A stretch of 64,000 nucleotides of DNA, from positions 62,001 to 126,000 of the forward strand of contig NZ_MLFN01000003.1 of the NCBI RefSeq assembly GCF_002095315.1. Direction: 5' to 3'. A program made the position numbers and the translations under genes. Shown one piece after another: positions 27,933 to 36,506 of this stretch (its first letter is position 1; each line of letters opens with the position of its first letter). The notes under the pieces are model-generated. The model ran no database searches, was not told the DNA's origin, and saw only the letters and a list, made by a program, of their open reading frames with translations. Origin of the DNA: Pantoea conspicua. Lineage in GTDB: Bacteria > Pseudomonadota > Gammaproteobacteria > Enterobacterales > Enterobacteriaceae.

Positions 27933-28140
27933 GTGGCTCAGTATTCGATTCGTCATGTTGTATCGGACATATGCACCGATGAATATCCGAAACCGCTGTC
28001 GTCACACTCCTTCTTGCTCTAAGTACGCCCTGATAGCGCTAAAACGCTTTGGCTTTATTACAGGATGGAAACGGGGGTTACAGCGAATTTACCGCTGCCG
28101 GCCACCTAATTGCGGAATTGATTACCCTCCGCACAGATAA
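27925..28140 (+). CDS. YidD-family protein (membrane protein insertion efficiency factor paralogue)
   Basis: A short basic protein of about 71 residues with the YidD signature: MLYRTYAP, RNRCRHTPSCSKYALIAL, GFITGWKRGLQRI, YRCRPPNCGIDYP. The conserved cysteines of C-x-x-TPSCS and RC-x-P are present. YidD sits at the inner membrane and assists YidC insertion in E. coli, where its gene lies between rnpA and yidC. This copy is in an unrelated place, so it is a paralogue with an unknown role. GTG at 27925, overlapping the preceding broken gene by 8 bases, is preferred; ATG at 27895 is an alternative. Confidence 0.75.
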   Translation: MIKWLSIRFVMLYRTYAPMNIRNRCRHTPSCSKYALIALKRFGFITGWKRGLQRIYRCRPPNCGIDYPPHR

Positions 28141-28244
28141 GCCGAAAATGTTAAAGGTCACCGGGAGTGTGCTGGTGACCTTATTTACATATGCAATTTG
28201 AATAGAAACCAGAGGCTGTTAAGCAGGCGCCTTTAAAGCGTTTT

Positions 28245-28772
28245 TTATGCCGGAAACGCGTCAAGATGCGCCGGGATGCGCGGGAAGGTGTGCAAAAACC
28301 ACGGGGTAAATTGCTGCGGCTGCAGCTGCATCTGCTGTTCAATGGTTGCCAGCGAACGGTACTCAAAGGCATCCGCTTCCTGCGGATTAAGCTGCGGCAG
28401 ACGATCGCTGACGGCAAAGAAGACGTGACCATATTCATGCTCGGTCAGGCCATTACTCAGCGGCAGGTTGTAGCTCAGCTCGAACATCGGCGTCAGGCTG
28501 ACCACCATACCCATCTCTTCACGCAGGCGGCGCTCGGCCGCATCCCGGGTCGATTCATGGGGATAAGGATGGCCGCAACAGGTATTACTCCACAATCCAC
28601 CACAGTGATATTTATCACTGGCGCGCCGCTGTAACAGCAGCTCCTGTCGGGAATTGAAGACGTAGACCGTCACCGCGCGGTGCAGCAATCCTTTTTCATG
28701 CACTTCCAGCTTTTCCATTTTGCCGGTGGGACGATCGAGGTGGTCAACGAGGATAACTTCAATAGCAGACAT
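28245..28772 (-). CDS. idi: Idi, isopentenyl-diphosphate delta-isomerase (type 1)
   Basis: Interconverts IPP and DMAPP for isoprenoid synthesis in the cytoplasm. The 175-residue product is a Nudix-fold type 1 enzyme. The active-site Cys66 lies in NTCCGHPYPHES and the Glu pair Glu111 and Glu113 in EHEYGHV. The Nudix-like stretch AAERRLREEMG (about 78-88) is intact. It is monocistronic and preceded on the other side by the chemoreceptor gene on the same strand. Pantoea carotenoid clusters also carry idi genes, but no crt genes lie near this one. Confidence 0.93.
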   Translation of the reverse strand: MSAIEVILVDHLDRPTGKMEKLEVHEKGLLHRAVTVYVFNSRQELLLQRRASDKYHCGGLWSNTCCGHPYPHESTRDAAERRLREEMGMVVSLTPMFELSYNLPLSNGLTEHEYGHVFFAVSDRLPQLNPQEADAFEYRSLATIEQQMQLQPQQFTPWFLHTFPRIPAHLDAFPA

Positions 28773-28886
28773 GGCGTTTCCTTGAGATTATTCCCAACTA
28801 TTCTGGCACAAGATTGCCTGTCTGGGCGGCCTGAAACGGTTTTTTTAACGTCAGTCTTTGATAAACAAATGAAGCGGAAAGTAAAT

Positions 28887-28907
28887 CAGGCCAGCAAGGC
28901 TGGCCTG
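28887..28907 (-). terminator. Chemoreceptor gene terminator
   Basis: CAGGCCAGC (28887-28895) and GCTGGCCTG (28899-28907) form a perfect 9-bp stem just past the chemoreceptor stop. The minus strand then reads ATTTACTTT. Confidence 0.7.
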
Positions 28908-28915
28908 GAGAGGCG

Positions 28916-30811
28916 TTATAATTTAAAGCTCTGCACCACACGCTCAAGCTGGGTGCTCTGGACTTCCATTGCCTGCGCAGCCGCAGAGACCTGCTCCACC
29001 AGCACGGCGTTCTGCTGGGTAGTGCCGTCAAGCTGGGTAATCGCAACGTTAACCTGTTCAATACCCATACTCTGTTCACGGCTGGCTGACATGATTTCAC
29101 TCATCAGGGTGGTCACACTGCTGACGCCCTGCATCAACTCATCCATGGTTTGCCCTGCCTGTTCGACCAGCGCGCTGCCGGCATCGATATTCGACACCGA
29201 CTCTTCGATCAGCTTTTTAATCTCACGCGCCGAGTTAGCCGAACGCTGTGCCAGGTTACGCACTTCCGATGCCACCACGGCAAAACCACGACCCTGCTCA
29301 CCGGCCCGCGCCGCTTCCACCGCCGCGTTAAGCGCCAGGATGTTGGTCTGGAAGGCGATGCTATCGATCACGCTGATGATATCGACCACTTTACGCGAAG
29401 AGTGATGAATCTCGCCCATGGTAGTCACCACCTGACGTACCACTTCGGTACCGCGCGCGGCGACCTGTGATGCATCGCCCGCCAGCTGGTTAGCATGGGT
29501 GGCGTTGTCAGCATTCTGCCGCACCGTACCGGTCAGCTCTTCCATTGAGGCCGCGGTTTCAACAATCGAACTGGCCTGATCTTCGGTACGCGACGAAAGG
29601 TTGGCGTTGCCGCTGGCAATTTCACGTGAGGCGGCGGTAATCGCCAGCGCGCTGTCGCCGACCTGCTGCATCAGCCCCTGCAGGTAACTGATAAACTGGT
29701 TAAAGCTCTGCGCCACCGCGTTAAATTCCGGGCTGTTGCTGGCGGGCAGACGCTGGGTCAGATCCGCACCGCCGGTCGACAGAGCTTCGATATTGCTGTT
29801 AAGCACGCTGAGGCGTTTCATCATGGCACGGACAAAACCGAGCAGCACCAGCAGCAGGATCACCGCCAGCGGGATCTGCACCAGGCCCAGCCGGGTCAGC
29901 ATATTGTGAGATTGTGCTTTCAGCAGGCTGGTCGGCAGGCTACTGGCGAGATACCACGGGCTGCCGGGAATCGCCTGCACCAGCAGGGTCTGTTCACCGT
30001 CGTTGCTGTCAAAGGTAGTTTCCAGCGGCTGGCTGCCGACACCGTTCAGCAGTGCTTTCAGCGGCGCGGCCATCGGCAACTGTACATCGGCGAGGTTCTC
30101 CAGTTTCGGCGCGGCATTGACCAGCGCGCCGTTGCCAACCACTTTACCGTCGGCCTCAACGATCAGCACGTTGCCATGAATGGTTTCACCCATCTGTTTC
30201 GCCAGCTGGTTGAAGAAACCCAGCGTCACGTCAATGGTCGCAACGCCCCAGACGGAGCCGTCGCGATAGATCGCCATGGCACAGTTGGTACGCGGCTGCG
30301 GGCTGGCTGCATCCTGATAGGCTTTAGCCCAGGCACACTGCCCTTTCGCTGCTGCCATGCCATCTTTGTACCAGGATTGTTCCCAGTATTTGTCAGCTGC
30401 ATCGGAGTTCCAGTAGGTATTGACCTGCAGTTCATTACTGGCGTTACGGGCAAAGAAGCTGCTGTTTTTTTCTTTCGCCGGATCGCGACGATTGGGCAAA
30501 GGCCAGATACCGCCGCCAAACACATTGCTGTCCTGATACTGGTTCACCAGCGTCGGCAGCAAGGTATCGATGGTAGCGCTATCCATCACAGACGCGGCTT
30601 CGGTAATGGCGCGCTGCTGCGCCTGGACGCGGTTCATCTGTTCGACGATGTCGGATGCCAGTGAATCGACCTGATAGCGAACCAGACTTCTTTCGCTGTC
30701 GATCAGCTGTGGAGCAACAAACTGGTTGATCACCCAGACGGTGATCAGGAGGAGCGCAACAAAGAAAGCGATGAGTGTTGCGGTGAAGCGGGATTGTGTT
30801 GTTTTTAACAT
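28916..30811 (-). CDS. Methyl-accepting chemotaxis protein
   Basis: A 631-residue inner-membrane chemoreceptor. A first helix near residues 11-32, then a periplasmic sensor of about 270 residues of double-Cache type ([17 protein letters not shown], then [26 protein letters not shown]), a second helix near 318-338, a HAMP linker and the cytoplasmic signalling domain. The highly conserved hairpin tip reads [26 protein letters not shown] in parts. There is no CheR/CheB-binding NWETF pentapeptide at the C-terminus. A sigma28 promoter lies upstream, linking it to flagellar gene expression. The ligand is unknown; Cache receptors often bind amino or organic acids. Confidence 0.92.
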   Translation of the reverse strand: MLKTTQSRFTATLIAFFVALLLITVWVINQFVAPQLIDSERSLVRYQVDSLASDIVEQMNRVQAQQRAITEAASVMDSATIDTLLPTLVNQYQDSNVFGGGIWPLPNRRDPAKEKNSSFFARNASNELQVNTYWNSDAADKYWEQSWYKDGMAAAKGQCAWAKAYQDAASPQPRTNCAMAIYRDGSVWGVATIDVTLGFFNQLAKQMGETIHGNVLIVEADGKVVGNGALVNAAPKLENLADVQLPMAAPLKALLNGVGSQPLETTFDSNDGEQTLLVQAIPGSPWYLASSLPTSLLKAQSHNMLTRLGLVQIPLAVILLLVLLGFVRAMMKRLSVLNSNIEALSTGGADLTQRLPASNSPEFNAVAQSFNQFISYLQGLMQQVGDSALAITAASREIASGNANLSSRTEDQASSIVETAASMEELTGTVRQNADNATHANQLAGDASQVAARGTEVVRQVVTTMGEIHHSSRKVVDIISVIDSIAFQTNILALNAAVEAARAGEQGRGFAVVASEVRNLAQRSANSAREIKKLIEESVSNIDAGSALVEQAGQTMDELMQGVSSVTTLMSEIMSASREQSMGIEQVNVAITQLDGTTQQNAVLVEQVSAAAQAMEVQSTQLERVVQSFKL

Positions 30812-30855
30812 CTTTGTTCCCCTGGACCTGGTGTGGCGCGATTGCCTTATTCGGG

Positions 30856-30882
30856 TTAACGGCGCGGCCCAGCGGAACTTGA
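30856..30882 (-). promoter_or_regulatory. Sigma28 (FliA) promoter of the chemoreceptor gene
   Basis: On the minus strand: TCAAGTTC, 11 bases, GCCGTTAA, against the consensus TAAAGTTT-N11-GCCGATAA (6 of 8 and 7 of 8 matches, exact spacing). It lies 45 bases before the start codon. Confidence 0.7.
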
Positions 30883-30946
30883 GATGAGCAGGATCACAGT
30901 TTTAACATATGACTGATTCGCCTGAGAATTTAGTGTTAGTACCTGG

Positions 30947-30986
30947 CAACGTCGCCGCTTCCGGTTTGCCAGAAGCGGCGACGTTG
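30947..30986. terminator. Long hairpin between chemoreceptor promoter and SUFU gene
   Basis: CAACGTCGCCGCTTC (30947-30961) and GAAGCGGCGACGTTG (30972-30986) form a perfect 15-bp stem 4 bases beyond the corrected end of the SUFU gene. No T run follows on the minus strand, so termination may be rho-assisted. Confidence 0.6.
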
Positions 30987-30990
30987 CGCG

Positions 30991-32099
30991 TTATTCTGGT
31001 GAATCCACCACCTGCTGACGTGGCCGGAAGATGTGGTTATTGCCGTCAGCCGTCAGCCGCTCACGCAACTGTTGCCCGCCGTGCTCATCCGCCTGGGCAA
31101 ACTGGCGCTCCGCCTCGGTAACCGGCGTGGTCCACAGCAGAGCTGGCCGATCACCGTCGCGCTTCGGCAGCTTCAGCTGCGCGCTCTCCGTGGCCAGCTC
31201 GCCCGACAGTAAAAGCTGTCAAAGCCGACCGGTGCCACTTCCGACGCCAGCGTATGTCCTTCGCCCAGCCAGGTCAGGCGCGCCCACGGCAGATGCACAA
31301 ATTCCGCCAGCGCACTGGCCATCTGCACCGCATTGCCTTCGGTCATCACTTCGCCGTCAACCGCCATGCCGAGTTCGATACGGCGATACTGCGGGGCCAG
31401 CTCATCAAACAGATAATCAACCTGCGGCATCGGCCGGATGCTCATGCCGAGCGTCAGGAAGTACCAGACGCCCTGATGCCAGTGCTGCGAAATGGCCATC
31501 GGCGGCCAGCTGCCCTGATCGATGGCGTAATATTTCACCGACTCGCCAAAGCGCGCCTGGTAGCAGGCCATTAAATCCCGCTGCACCTTGTCCCACTCGC
31601 TGCCGTCGTGCCATTCACGCCAGAACTGACGCTGCTGCTCAGCGCGGGCGTAATAGTCGTTAGTAGATGCCGAACCCAGCGGAGCCGTCAGCCGGTTTTT
31701 TTTGATACAGCCGGCGGAGAAACTGACCTGCTTCTCCTGATACAGGCTCCAGCCTGGAATAACGGCCAGCAGCTGACCGTAATACCACAGGGCCGCACCA
31801 TCATCGCTTGGCTCCCAGAGCACCTGTAAGCCCGCCGGATCAAGATCCGGCTCCGCTTCCAGGTTTCGGCAATACTCGGCGCTGAGCAGCGGCGCAATGC
31901 CCTGCTCCATCGCTTCGCGATCTTCCTGTGCCGGTGCCGGCAACAGGTTTCGTAACCAACAGCCGCGTACCGCGTACTGGCTGCGAAACAGATCGGTCGG
32001 CCAGATATAAAAATAGGCGGTGCGCGCATCCTGCTCGACAATCGCGGTCAGGGTGCGTTGCTGATTGTGGACTTCAGCAATCAGGGATTTGTACGTCAT
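30991..32099 (-). pseudogene. SUFU (suppressor of fused) domain protein, frame broken near the C-terminus
   Basis: Bacterial relatives of Suppressor of fused are cytoplasmic proteins, some acting as toxin-immunity partners, others of unknown role. The read frame (stop at 31173) ends in an unrelated tail after GFDSF. If the A4 run at 31211-31214 (T4 on the coding strand) had one more base, the frame continues LLSGELATESAQLKLPK, then LLWTTPVTEAERQFA to a stop at 30991-30993, giving 369 residues. The signature WYFLTLGMSIRPMP and the TEAER-FA segment are typical of the domain. ATG at 32099 follows GAGGCAC. A sequencing error is quite possible. Confidence 0.7.
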
Positions 32100-32260
32100 A
32101 GTGCCTCGACAAAGCCTGGAGGAATCCATTTTCCCCGAGAATAGAGCAGGATCGTGACTGGCGCCATCTGAGACAAGGGTAATAGTCTCAAAGTGTGGGG
32201 GTTTGGGCGTCGTGTGGTGAGATGCGGCACTTTAACTGTGCGGCCGTTGTTGGTTTTAAA

Positions 32261-32284
32261 GACCGCTTTGAGCGAAAAGCGGAC
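32261..32284. repeat. 24-bp palindromic repeat, copy 1
   Basis: GACCGCT-N10-AGCGGAC, 24 bases, one position off the consensus GTCCGCT-N10-AGCGGAC. It lies in the 259-base gap before the LysE gene. The ten middle bases are nearly identical to copy 3. Confidence 0.65.
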
Positions 32285-32358
32285 CTTTAAAAAGCAATAT
32301 TTGATGGATTGATTGTAGAGAATAAAATGATTAGCATCTGCTCTTTCGGACAAAGAAA

Positions 32359-32979
32359 ATGACTGTTAACGATTCCCTCTTCGCATTCTCTCTCGCAGCA
32401 CTGTTACTTACCCTGACTCCCGGCCTCGATACGGCACTTATTCTGCGCACCGCTTGTGCTGAGGGCGGCAAAAAGGCTTTTCACGCTGCGCTTGGCATTG
32501 ATGCTGGCTGTTTTGTATGGGGCGCGCTGGTCGCGTTAGGTCTTGGTGCTCTTCTGGCGGTTTCAGAGATGGCTTACACTGTGCTCAAAGTTTGTGGCGC
32601 GGTCTACCTGAGCTGGCTGGGCTTACAACTGCTGATACGTCCCCGATCATCTTTCAGTGATGGCGATGACAACAACGGTTCTCAGGGGAACTGGTTTATC
32701 AGAGGAATGCTGGGGAATGTGCTCAATCCTAAAATGGGCATTTTCTATGTCTCTTTTTTGCCACAGTTCATACCTGCCGGTCACTCTCCTTTGATATGGA
32801 CTTTTATCCTGGTCAGCATCCACGTAGCGATTGGAACTATATGGTCACTCACACTCATTTTATCCACACATTTTGCGTCAACCGTATTGAAGAAACGTCG
32901 CGTTGTCCAGGTGATGGATAGAGCAACAGGCGGCTTATTTTTATGCTTCGCGGCTAAACTTGCTATGAGCACGAGATAG
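32359..32979 (+). CDS. LysE/RhtB family amino acid exporter
   Basis: A 206-residue inner-membrane protein with about six helices. The N-terminal family stretch TLTPGLDTALILRTACAEGGKKAF (about 17-40) and the conserved GMLGNVLNPKMGIFYVSFLPQF (about 115-136) place it in the LysE/RhtB group that exports amino acids such as threonine, homoserine or lysine. The substrate is not deducible. It is monocistronic. Two copies of the 24-bp palindromic repeat flank it on the downstream side and one upstream. Confidence 0.88.
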   Translation: MTVNDSLFAFSLAALLLTLTPGLDTALILRTACAEGGKKAFHAALGIDAGCFVWGALVALGLGALLAVSEMAYTVLKVCGAVYLSWLGLQLLIRPRSSFSDGDDNNGSQGNWFIRGMLGNVLNPKMGIFYVSFLPQFIPAGHSPLIWTFILVSIHVAIGTIWSLTLILSTHFASTVLKKRRVVQVMDRATGGLFLCFAAKLAMSTR

Positions 32980-32998
32980 CCTTGGGCTGGCTGTAAAC

Positions 32999-33022
32999 GT
33001 CCGCTCCTGGCACTTAGCTGTC
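32999..33022. repeat. 24-bp palindromic repeat, copy 2 (degenerate)
   Basis: GTCCGCT-N10-AGCTGTC: the left arm is perfect and the right arm has two changes, with the same 24-base length. It is 16 bases from copy 3. Confidence 0.55.
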
Positions 33023-33038
33023 ATTTGCGTGGGGCAAG

Positions 33039-33062
33039 GTCCGCTATGAGCGAAAAGCGGAC
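33039..33062. repeat. 24-bp palindromic repeat, copy 3
   Basis: GTCCGCT-N10-AGCGGAC with perfect arms. With copy 2 it forms a tandem pair between the LysE and cupin genes. Confidence 0.7.
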
Positions 33063-33242
33063 ATTATGGCCAGATAAAATTCTGCTTTCCCAATACATTG
33101 ATAACTACTGGATATGTTTAACGATGCAGTTCAGATCTTTAGGTAAATAATCAAATCATAACCTGTTGCGAATCGACAGCATTTCTCGGTATAACTTTCT
33201 TAAGGTCGTTATAGATGGGCGCATGTAAACAGGAGACGGATG

Positions 33243-33590
33243 ATGATTTCAAAGGAAAATGCAGAGCATTATTTCTGGGGCGACGATTGCGATGGTTGGT
33301 ATCTGGTAAACCGTCAGGACATGCTGGTTATTCATGAGAAAATGCCTGCCGGCACTTATGAAAAGCGACACTTTCACTCCGTTTCCAGGCAGTTTTTCTT
33401 TGTTCTCAATGGTGTTCTTTCGATGGAGTTGGAAGGTAAATTGCATAATATCAAAGCCCTGCAGGGGCTGGAAATTCCACCGGGAACAAAGCATCAAGCC
33501 AGAAACGACACAGGGTCTTCCGTAGAATTTATTGTAATTTCACATCCGACGACTCGAGGAGATCGTTCTGACCTCCCTTCATCCTGCTGA
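33243..33590 (+). CDS. Small cupin-domain protein
   Basis: A 115-residue single-domain cupin. Motif 1 is visible as HEKMPAGTYEKRHFHSVSRQFFFVLNG (about 30-56) with His ligands in RHFH, and motif 2 as LEIPPGTKHQARNDT (about 78-92) with a His in KHQ. Such proteins bind a metal and may be isomerases, dioxygenases or ligand binders. The function cannot be told. Two ATGs are adjacent (33240 and 33243). The second has the better spacing to AGGAG at 33231-33235. The DNA here is AT-richer than in the core genes. Confidence 0.72.
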   Translation: MISKENAEHYFWGDDCDGWYLVNRQDMLVIHEKMPAGTYEKRHFHSVSRQFFFVLNGVLSMELEGKLHNIKALQGLEIPPGTKHQARNDTGSSVEFIVISHPTTRGDRSDLPSSC

Positions 33591-33723
33591 CGACTTATGA
33601 ACAACTGCTACGGTTTGTCTTAACATAAGGCCAGCGTACTATGTATTAACCTACCTGAGTGCTTACAACACATGCTTCTGGCACAAAGCAGTTCTATTCA
33701 GGGCCATTGAAGCTGACCTCAGG

Positions 33724-34455
33724 TTAGCCGGTAATATGGGTTTCGCCTGTAGTTTTCCCGGACAGTCTCCTGTAGTGTTTAATGGTCGCGCTGGAAAGGC
33801 TGGCTCCCGTATCCACGATGACAAAGCTGAAAGTATTTTCAGTTATCAGGGGACTCAGATCTGTACAGGCAATAAGAAGAGCCTCCACCTTAAGATTTTC
33901 CACTACAGACATTAAATTGTTCCACTCTGACTGTGCATCAGGGTCATGAAAACCTTTCGTTTTAACCTGCCCAATCAACGATGTGGTCATTTCACGAAGT
34001 AGAGATGAATCAATAATCTCTTTGCCAGAAGCTTCTATCCGCGCCTGATAGAAACCCGCATCCAGCGTAGGTTCTGTAGCCAGTACTGCTACCCTGGTGA
34101 CTTCTGCAGGCAGTGACTTAAGTGCGCTGTCTGCAATATGCAGAAGTGGAATACCAGCGCTCGCCGCTTTCATTTCAGCAAAATAGCAGTGTGCAAGGTT
34201 ACAGGGAACAGCGATCAGACTCACTTTTGCCCTGACGAGTTCTGAAATACCCTGTTGCAGGATTGCGATCATCGCATCATCATCAATTTTTTTGCCCGGC
34301 CAGAAAGGCGTTGGCAACGAGATGATATGCATTTTAGGAAAATCCATATCATATTTCGCTCCGTACCCGACGTGACAGTCTGTCACCAGCATATCAATGA
34401 AGGGGGCTGTGGAGCGGGGTCCCATACCTGCAAGCACACCTATAGAAACAGTCAT
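33724..34455 (-). CDS. Aspartate/glutamate racemase family protein
   Basis: A 243-residue cofactor-independent amino acid racemase of the aspartate/glutamate/hydantoin family. The start GVLAGMGPRST and both catalytic cysteines are present: Cys85 in AVPCNLAHCYF and Cys197 in IACTDLSPL. It likely interconverts L- and D-aspartate or D/L-glutamate. Divergent from the serine/threonine dehydratase-like gene, with a roughly 300-base shared control region. The two could form one D-amino acid or hydroxyaspartate route. That link is inferred from position only. Confidence 0.85.
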   Translation of the reverse strand: MTVSIGVLAGMGPRSTAPFIDMLVTDCHVGYGAKYDMDFPKMHIISLPTPFWPGKKIDDDAMIAILQQGISELVRAKVSLIAVPCNLAHCYFAEMKAASAGIPLLHIADSALKSLPAEVTRVAVLATEPTLDAGFYQARIEASGKEIIDSSLLREMTTSLIGQVKTKGFHDPDAQSEWNNLMSVVENLKVEALLIACTDLSPLITENTFSFVIVDTGASLSSATIKHYRRLSGKTTGETHITG

Positions 34456-34626
34456 CGCCAGTGCCTCCTTTCGACATTCTCTTTACGATTGACCAATTAT
34501 CGCTGAATGGCTTAAAGAATTACAGATTTATGATTTTTATGGTTATTTACCTGAGTTAATTATAATTATCGTTTTGCTTCCCGTCAGTGAGAGTATCACG
34601 GGTAAGAACACATCCGTGGAATATGC

Positions 34627-34752
34627 ATGTCTAACTGTAACCAGCACAACCATTCAGATGTGTATCCACCGCATTCTGCTGATAAACCTTATGATGTCAT
34701 CCTGGACAGGCTTCGGGCAGAACAGCAACTATGCTGTGAGATAAATTCATAG
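34627..34752 (+). CDS. Possible 41-residue leader protein upstream of the dehydratase-like gene
   Basis: A short ORF begins MSNCNQHNHSDVYPP and ends EQQLCCEINS, ending 11 bases before the dehydratase start, a spacing typical of translational coupling. A GTGGAA sequence precedes the ATG. It has three Cys and three His in the first and last parts and no hydrophobic segment. I recognise no family. It may be a real small protein, a leader peptide, or chance. Confidence 0.35.
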   Translation: MSNCNQHNHSDVYPPHSADKPYDVILDRLRAEQQLCCEINS

Positions 34753-34763
34753 GATTTAGATTA

Positions 34764-35666
34764 ATGGAAATAGGTATCCGTACCCCTCTCATACATTCTC
34801 TCCCTTTAAGCCAGCACAGCGGATGCTATGTCTGGCTGAAGATGGAGTCTTCCCAGCCCACCGGCTCTTTTAAGCTCCGCAGCGCGGGGCATGCCTGTTG
34901 CTATTATGCCAGTAAGGGCGCTACAGCATTTGTCAGTTCATCGGGTGGAAATGCCGGAATTGCGGTGGCACACAGCGGTCGCAGGCTGGGGCTGCCGGTA
35001 ACTGTGGTTGTGCCGGAAACCACGTCAGCCAGAGCAAGACAGCTTATTGAGCAGGAAGGTGCCTGCCTCATTGTGCACGGGAAAGTATGGAGTGAGGCTA
35101 ACGATTACGCCCTGGCACTGGCGACAGAGGACATCATCTATGTCCATCCCTTTGATAACCCGCTTTTGTGGGAAGGCATCAGCACAATCGTGGATGAAGT
35201 CATCAGTGAGGGTGTAAAACCTGATGCCGTTATTCTGTCCGTCGGCGGCGGAAGCATGCTGTCCGGCATAGCGCTGGGACTAGAAAAACATCAGCTTGGC
35301 CACATTCCGGTTTATGCCGTTGAAACCCACGGTACGGCCTCGCTTAATGCCTCGCTTAATGCCAATAAGCTGATGCGTCTTGATAAGGTCAGCGGCATAG
35401 CCACAACGCTGGCCGCAAGCCAGGTGTGCGAAAATGCTTTTAACGTGGCCAGCCGACTGGATGTAAGAAGTATGCTGGTTTCTGATGCGGAAGCACTGCA
35501 TGCCTGCCGGCGCTTTCTCGATGATCATCGCGTACTCACTGAGCCGGCATGCGGAGTATCATTGTCACTCCTGTATGACAACAAAATCAGGTTCACTCCT
35601 GCCGACAATGTACTGGTCATTGTTTGCGGCGGGGCATCGATCACGCTGGAAGAGATAGCGGGCTGA
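34764..35666 (+). CDS. PLP-dependent serine/threonine dehydratase-like protein
   Basis: A 300-residue fold-type II PLP enzyme. The PLP lysine is Lys37 in QPTGSFKLRSA, followed by SSGGNAGIAVAHSGRRLG (phosphate and substrate loop, about 69-86) and the glycine-rich SVGGGSMLSG (about 160-169). Relatives deaminate L-serine or L-threonine to 2-oxo acids, and some are serine racemases or hydroxyaspartate dehydratases. The length near 300 is close to L-serine dehydratase of the SDS/SdhL kind. It lies divergent from an Asp/Glu racemase, so a hydroxyaspartate or D-amino acid role is conceivable. Confidence 0.8.
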   Translation: MEIGIRTPLIHSLPLSQHSGCYVWLKMESSQPTGSFKLRSAGHACCYYASKGATAFVSSSGGNAGIAVAHSGRRLGLPVTVVVPETTSARARQLIEQEGACLIVHGKVWSEANDYALALATEDIIYVHPFDNPLLWEGISTIVDEVISEGVKPDAVILSVGGGSMLSGIALGLEKHQLGHIPVYAVETHGTASLNASLNANKLMRLDKVSGIATTLAASQVCENAFNVASRLDVRSMLVSDAEALHACRRFLDDHRVLTEPACGVSLSLLYDNKIRFTPADNVLVIVCGGASITLEEIAG

Positions 35667-35960
35667 CAAAAGAATGGAATGATTACTCCGGAGTCTATTC
35701 CTGAATAATGCTGTGAGCTGCCCGGTTGACCGACGTATGGTGATGTGAAGTAAGTCTGCTTTTGGCGCCAGACGACCAGGAGCGTGCGGTTTACTCTTAG
35801 CTAACAGCAGACACTGGCTTTGTGAACATATCCGATGCTGAAGCTGTTAAGGACAGACGACTCCGGCGTGAGAGCTTATTGCTGGAGTGTCAGTCTTTAC
35901 ACTGTTAAACAAAGTGGATTGCGAAGCTTTAAGCCCCAAAAAATTTTTCAGGCCCGTCTG
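35667..35960. other. Intergenic region with a degenerate repeat
   Basis: The sequence around 35675-35702 can form a hairpin with ACTCCGGAGT at its centre, a possible terminator for the dehydratase-like gene. GTCTGCT at 35754, in a 24-base context to 35777, looks like a worn copy of the palindromic repeat found elsewhere in this block. No gene seen. Confidence 0.4.
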
Positions 35961-36506
35961 CTAATACAGTAAATCAAGCTGTTCAGGTTCACTGATAAGA
36001 CGGAGATTTCCCTGGTTGTCCGTATTAAAGAGGGCCTGGTATCGCACTGAATCAATACCCATGACCAGATTATCGAGATCAGTATTGGCAACGCGTACTG
36101 AGTGATTTTTCGCCCAGTCTGGCAGGGCATGAATATAATAGGTAAATGTCACATCAGTCATGCCTTTGTTATCTGTCGAGACAGCCTTTATGCTTCTGAC
36201 GCGCATGGTTCCATAGCAGAAATCATGATATTTCGTAAATGAAGCCTGGCCGTACGGGGTTAGCTGCCAGATTTTACTGCCTGCTTTCACATGAGCGATG
36301 ATAAGGCCGGCATCGACAAGCGCCTCCATTTTTGCATTAATCCACTGGTCAGTACCTGTTCTTATTGAAACCGGCCACTGCTTTTCACCCAGACAAAGAG
36401 ACTGCCGATTAAGTGACTGCTGTATAAGCTCACGGTACTGACTTTTGTACCCCGCACAACAGCAGAACGACAGGAAAAAAAGCAAAATCCCTGTGATACA
36501 TTTCAA
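35961..36506 (-). CDS. Putative exported protein or lipoprotein of unknown function
   Basis: A 181-residue protein with a hydrophobic N-terminus (ITGILLFFLSFCCCAGYKS) that looks like a signal peptide. The run of three cysteines near residues 15-17 could include a lipidation site, though the lipobox is not standard. A middle part (INAKMEALVDAGLIIAH to QLTPYGQ) resembles a small helical, winged-helix-like fold. I recognise no family. Its ATG overlaps the stop of the CarG-like gene by 4 bases, so it is the last gene of a three-gene exported-protein operon. Confidence 0.6.
   Translation of the reverse strand: MKCITGILLFFLSFCCCAGYKSQYRELIQQSLNRQSLCLGEKQWPVSIRTGTDQWINAKMEALVDAGLIIAHVKAGSKIWQLTPYGQASFTKYHDFCYGTMRVRSIKAVSTDNKGMTDVTFTYYIHALPDWAKNHSVRVANTDLDNLVMGIDSVRYQALFNTDNQGNLRLISEPEQLDLLY

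Noticed and set aside
29906-30664. 252-residue plus-strand frame opposite the chemoreceptor gene
   Set aside because: It is antisense to the well-supported sensor domain and shows no family pattern or ribosome site.
31031-31663. 210-residue plus-strand frame over the SUFU gene
   Set aside because: Pro/Ser/Arg-rich low-complexity translation, antisense to a supported gene.
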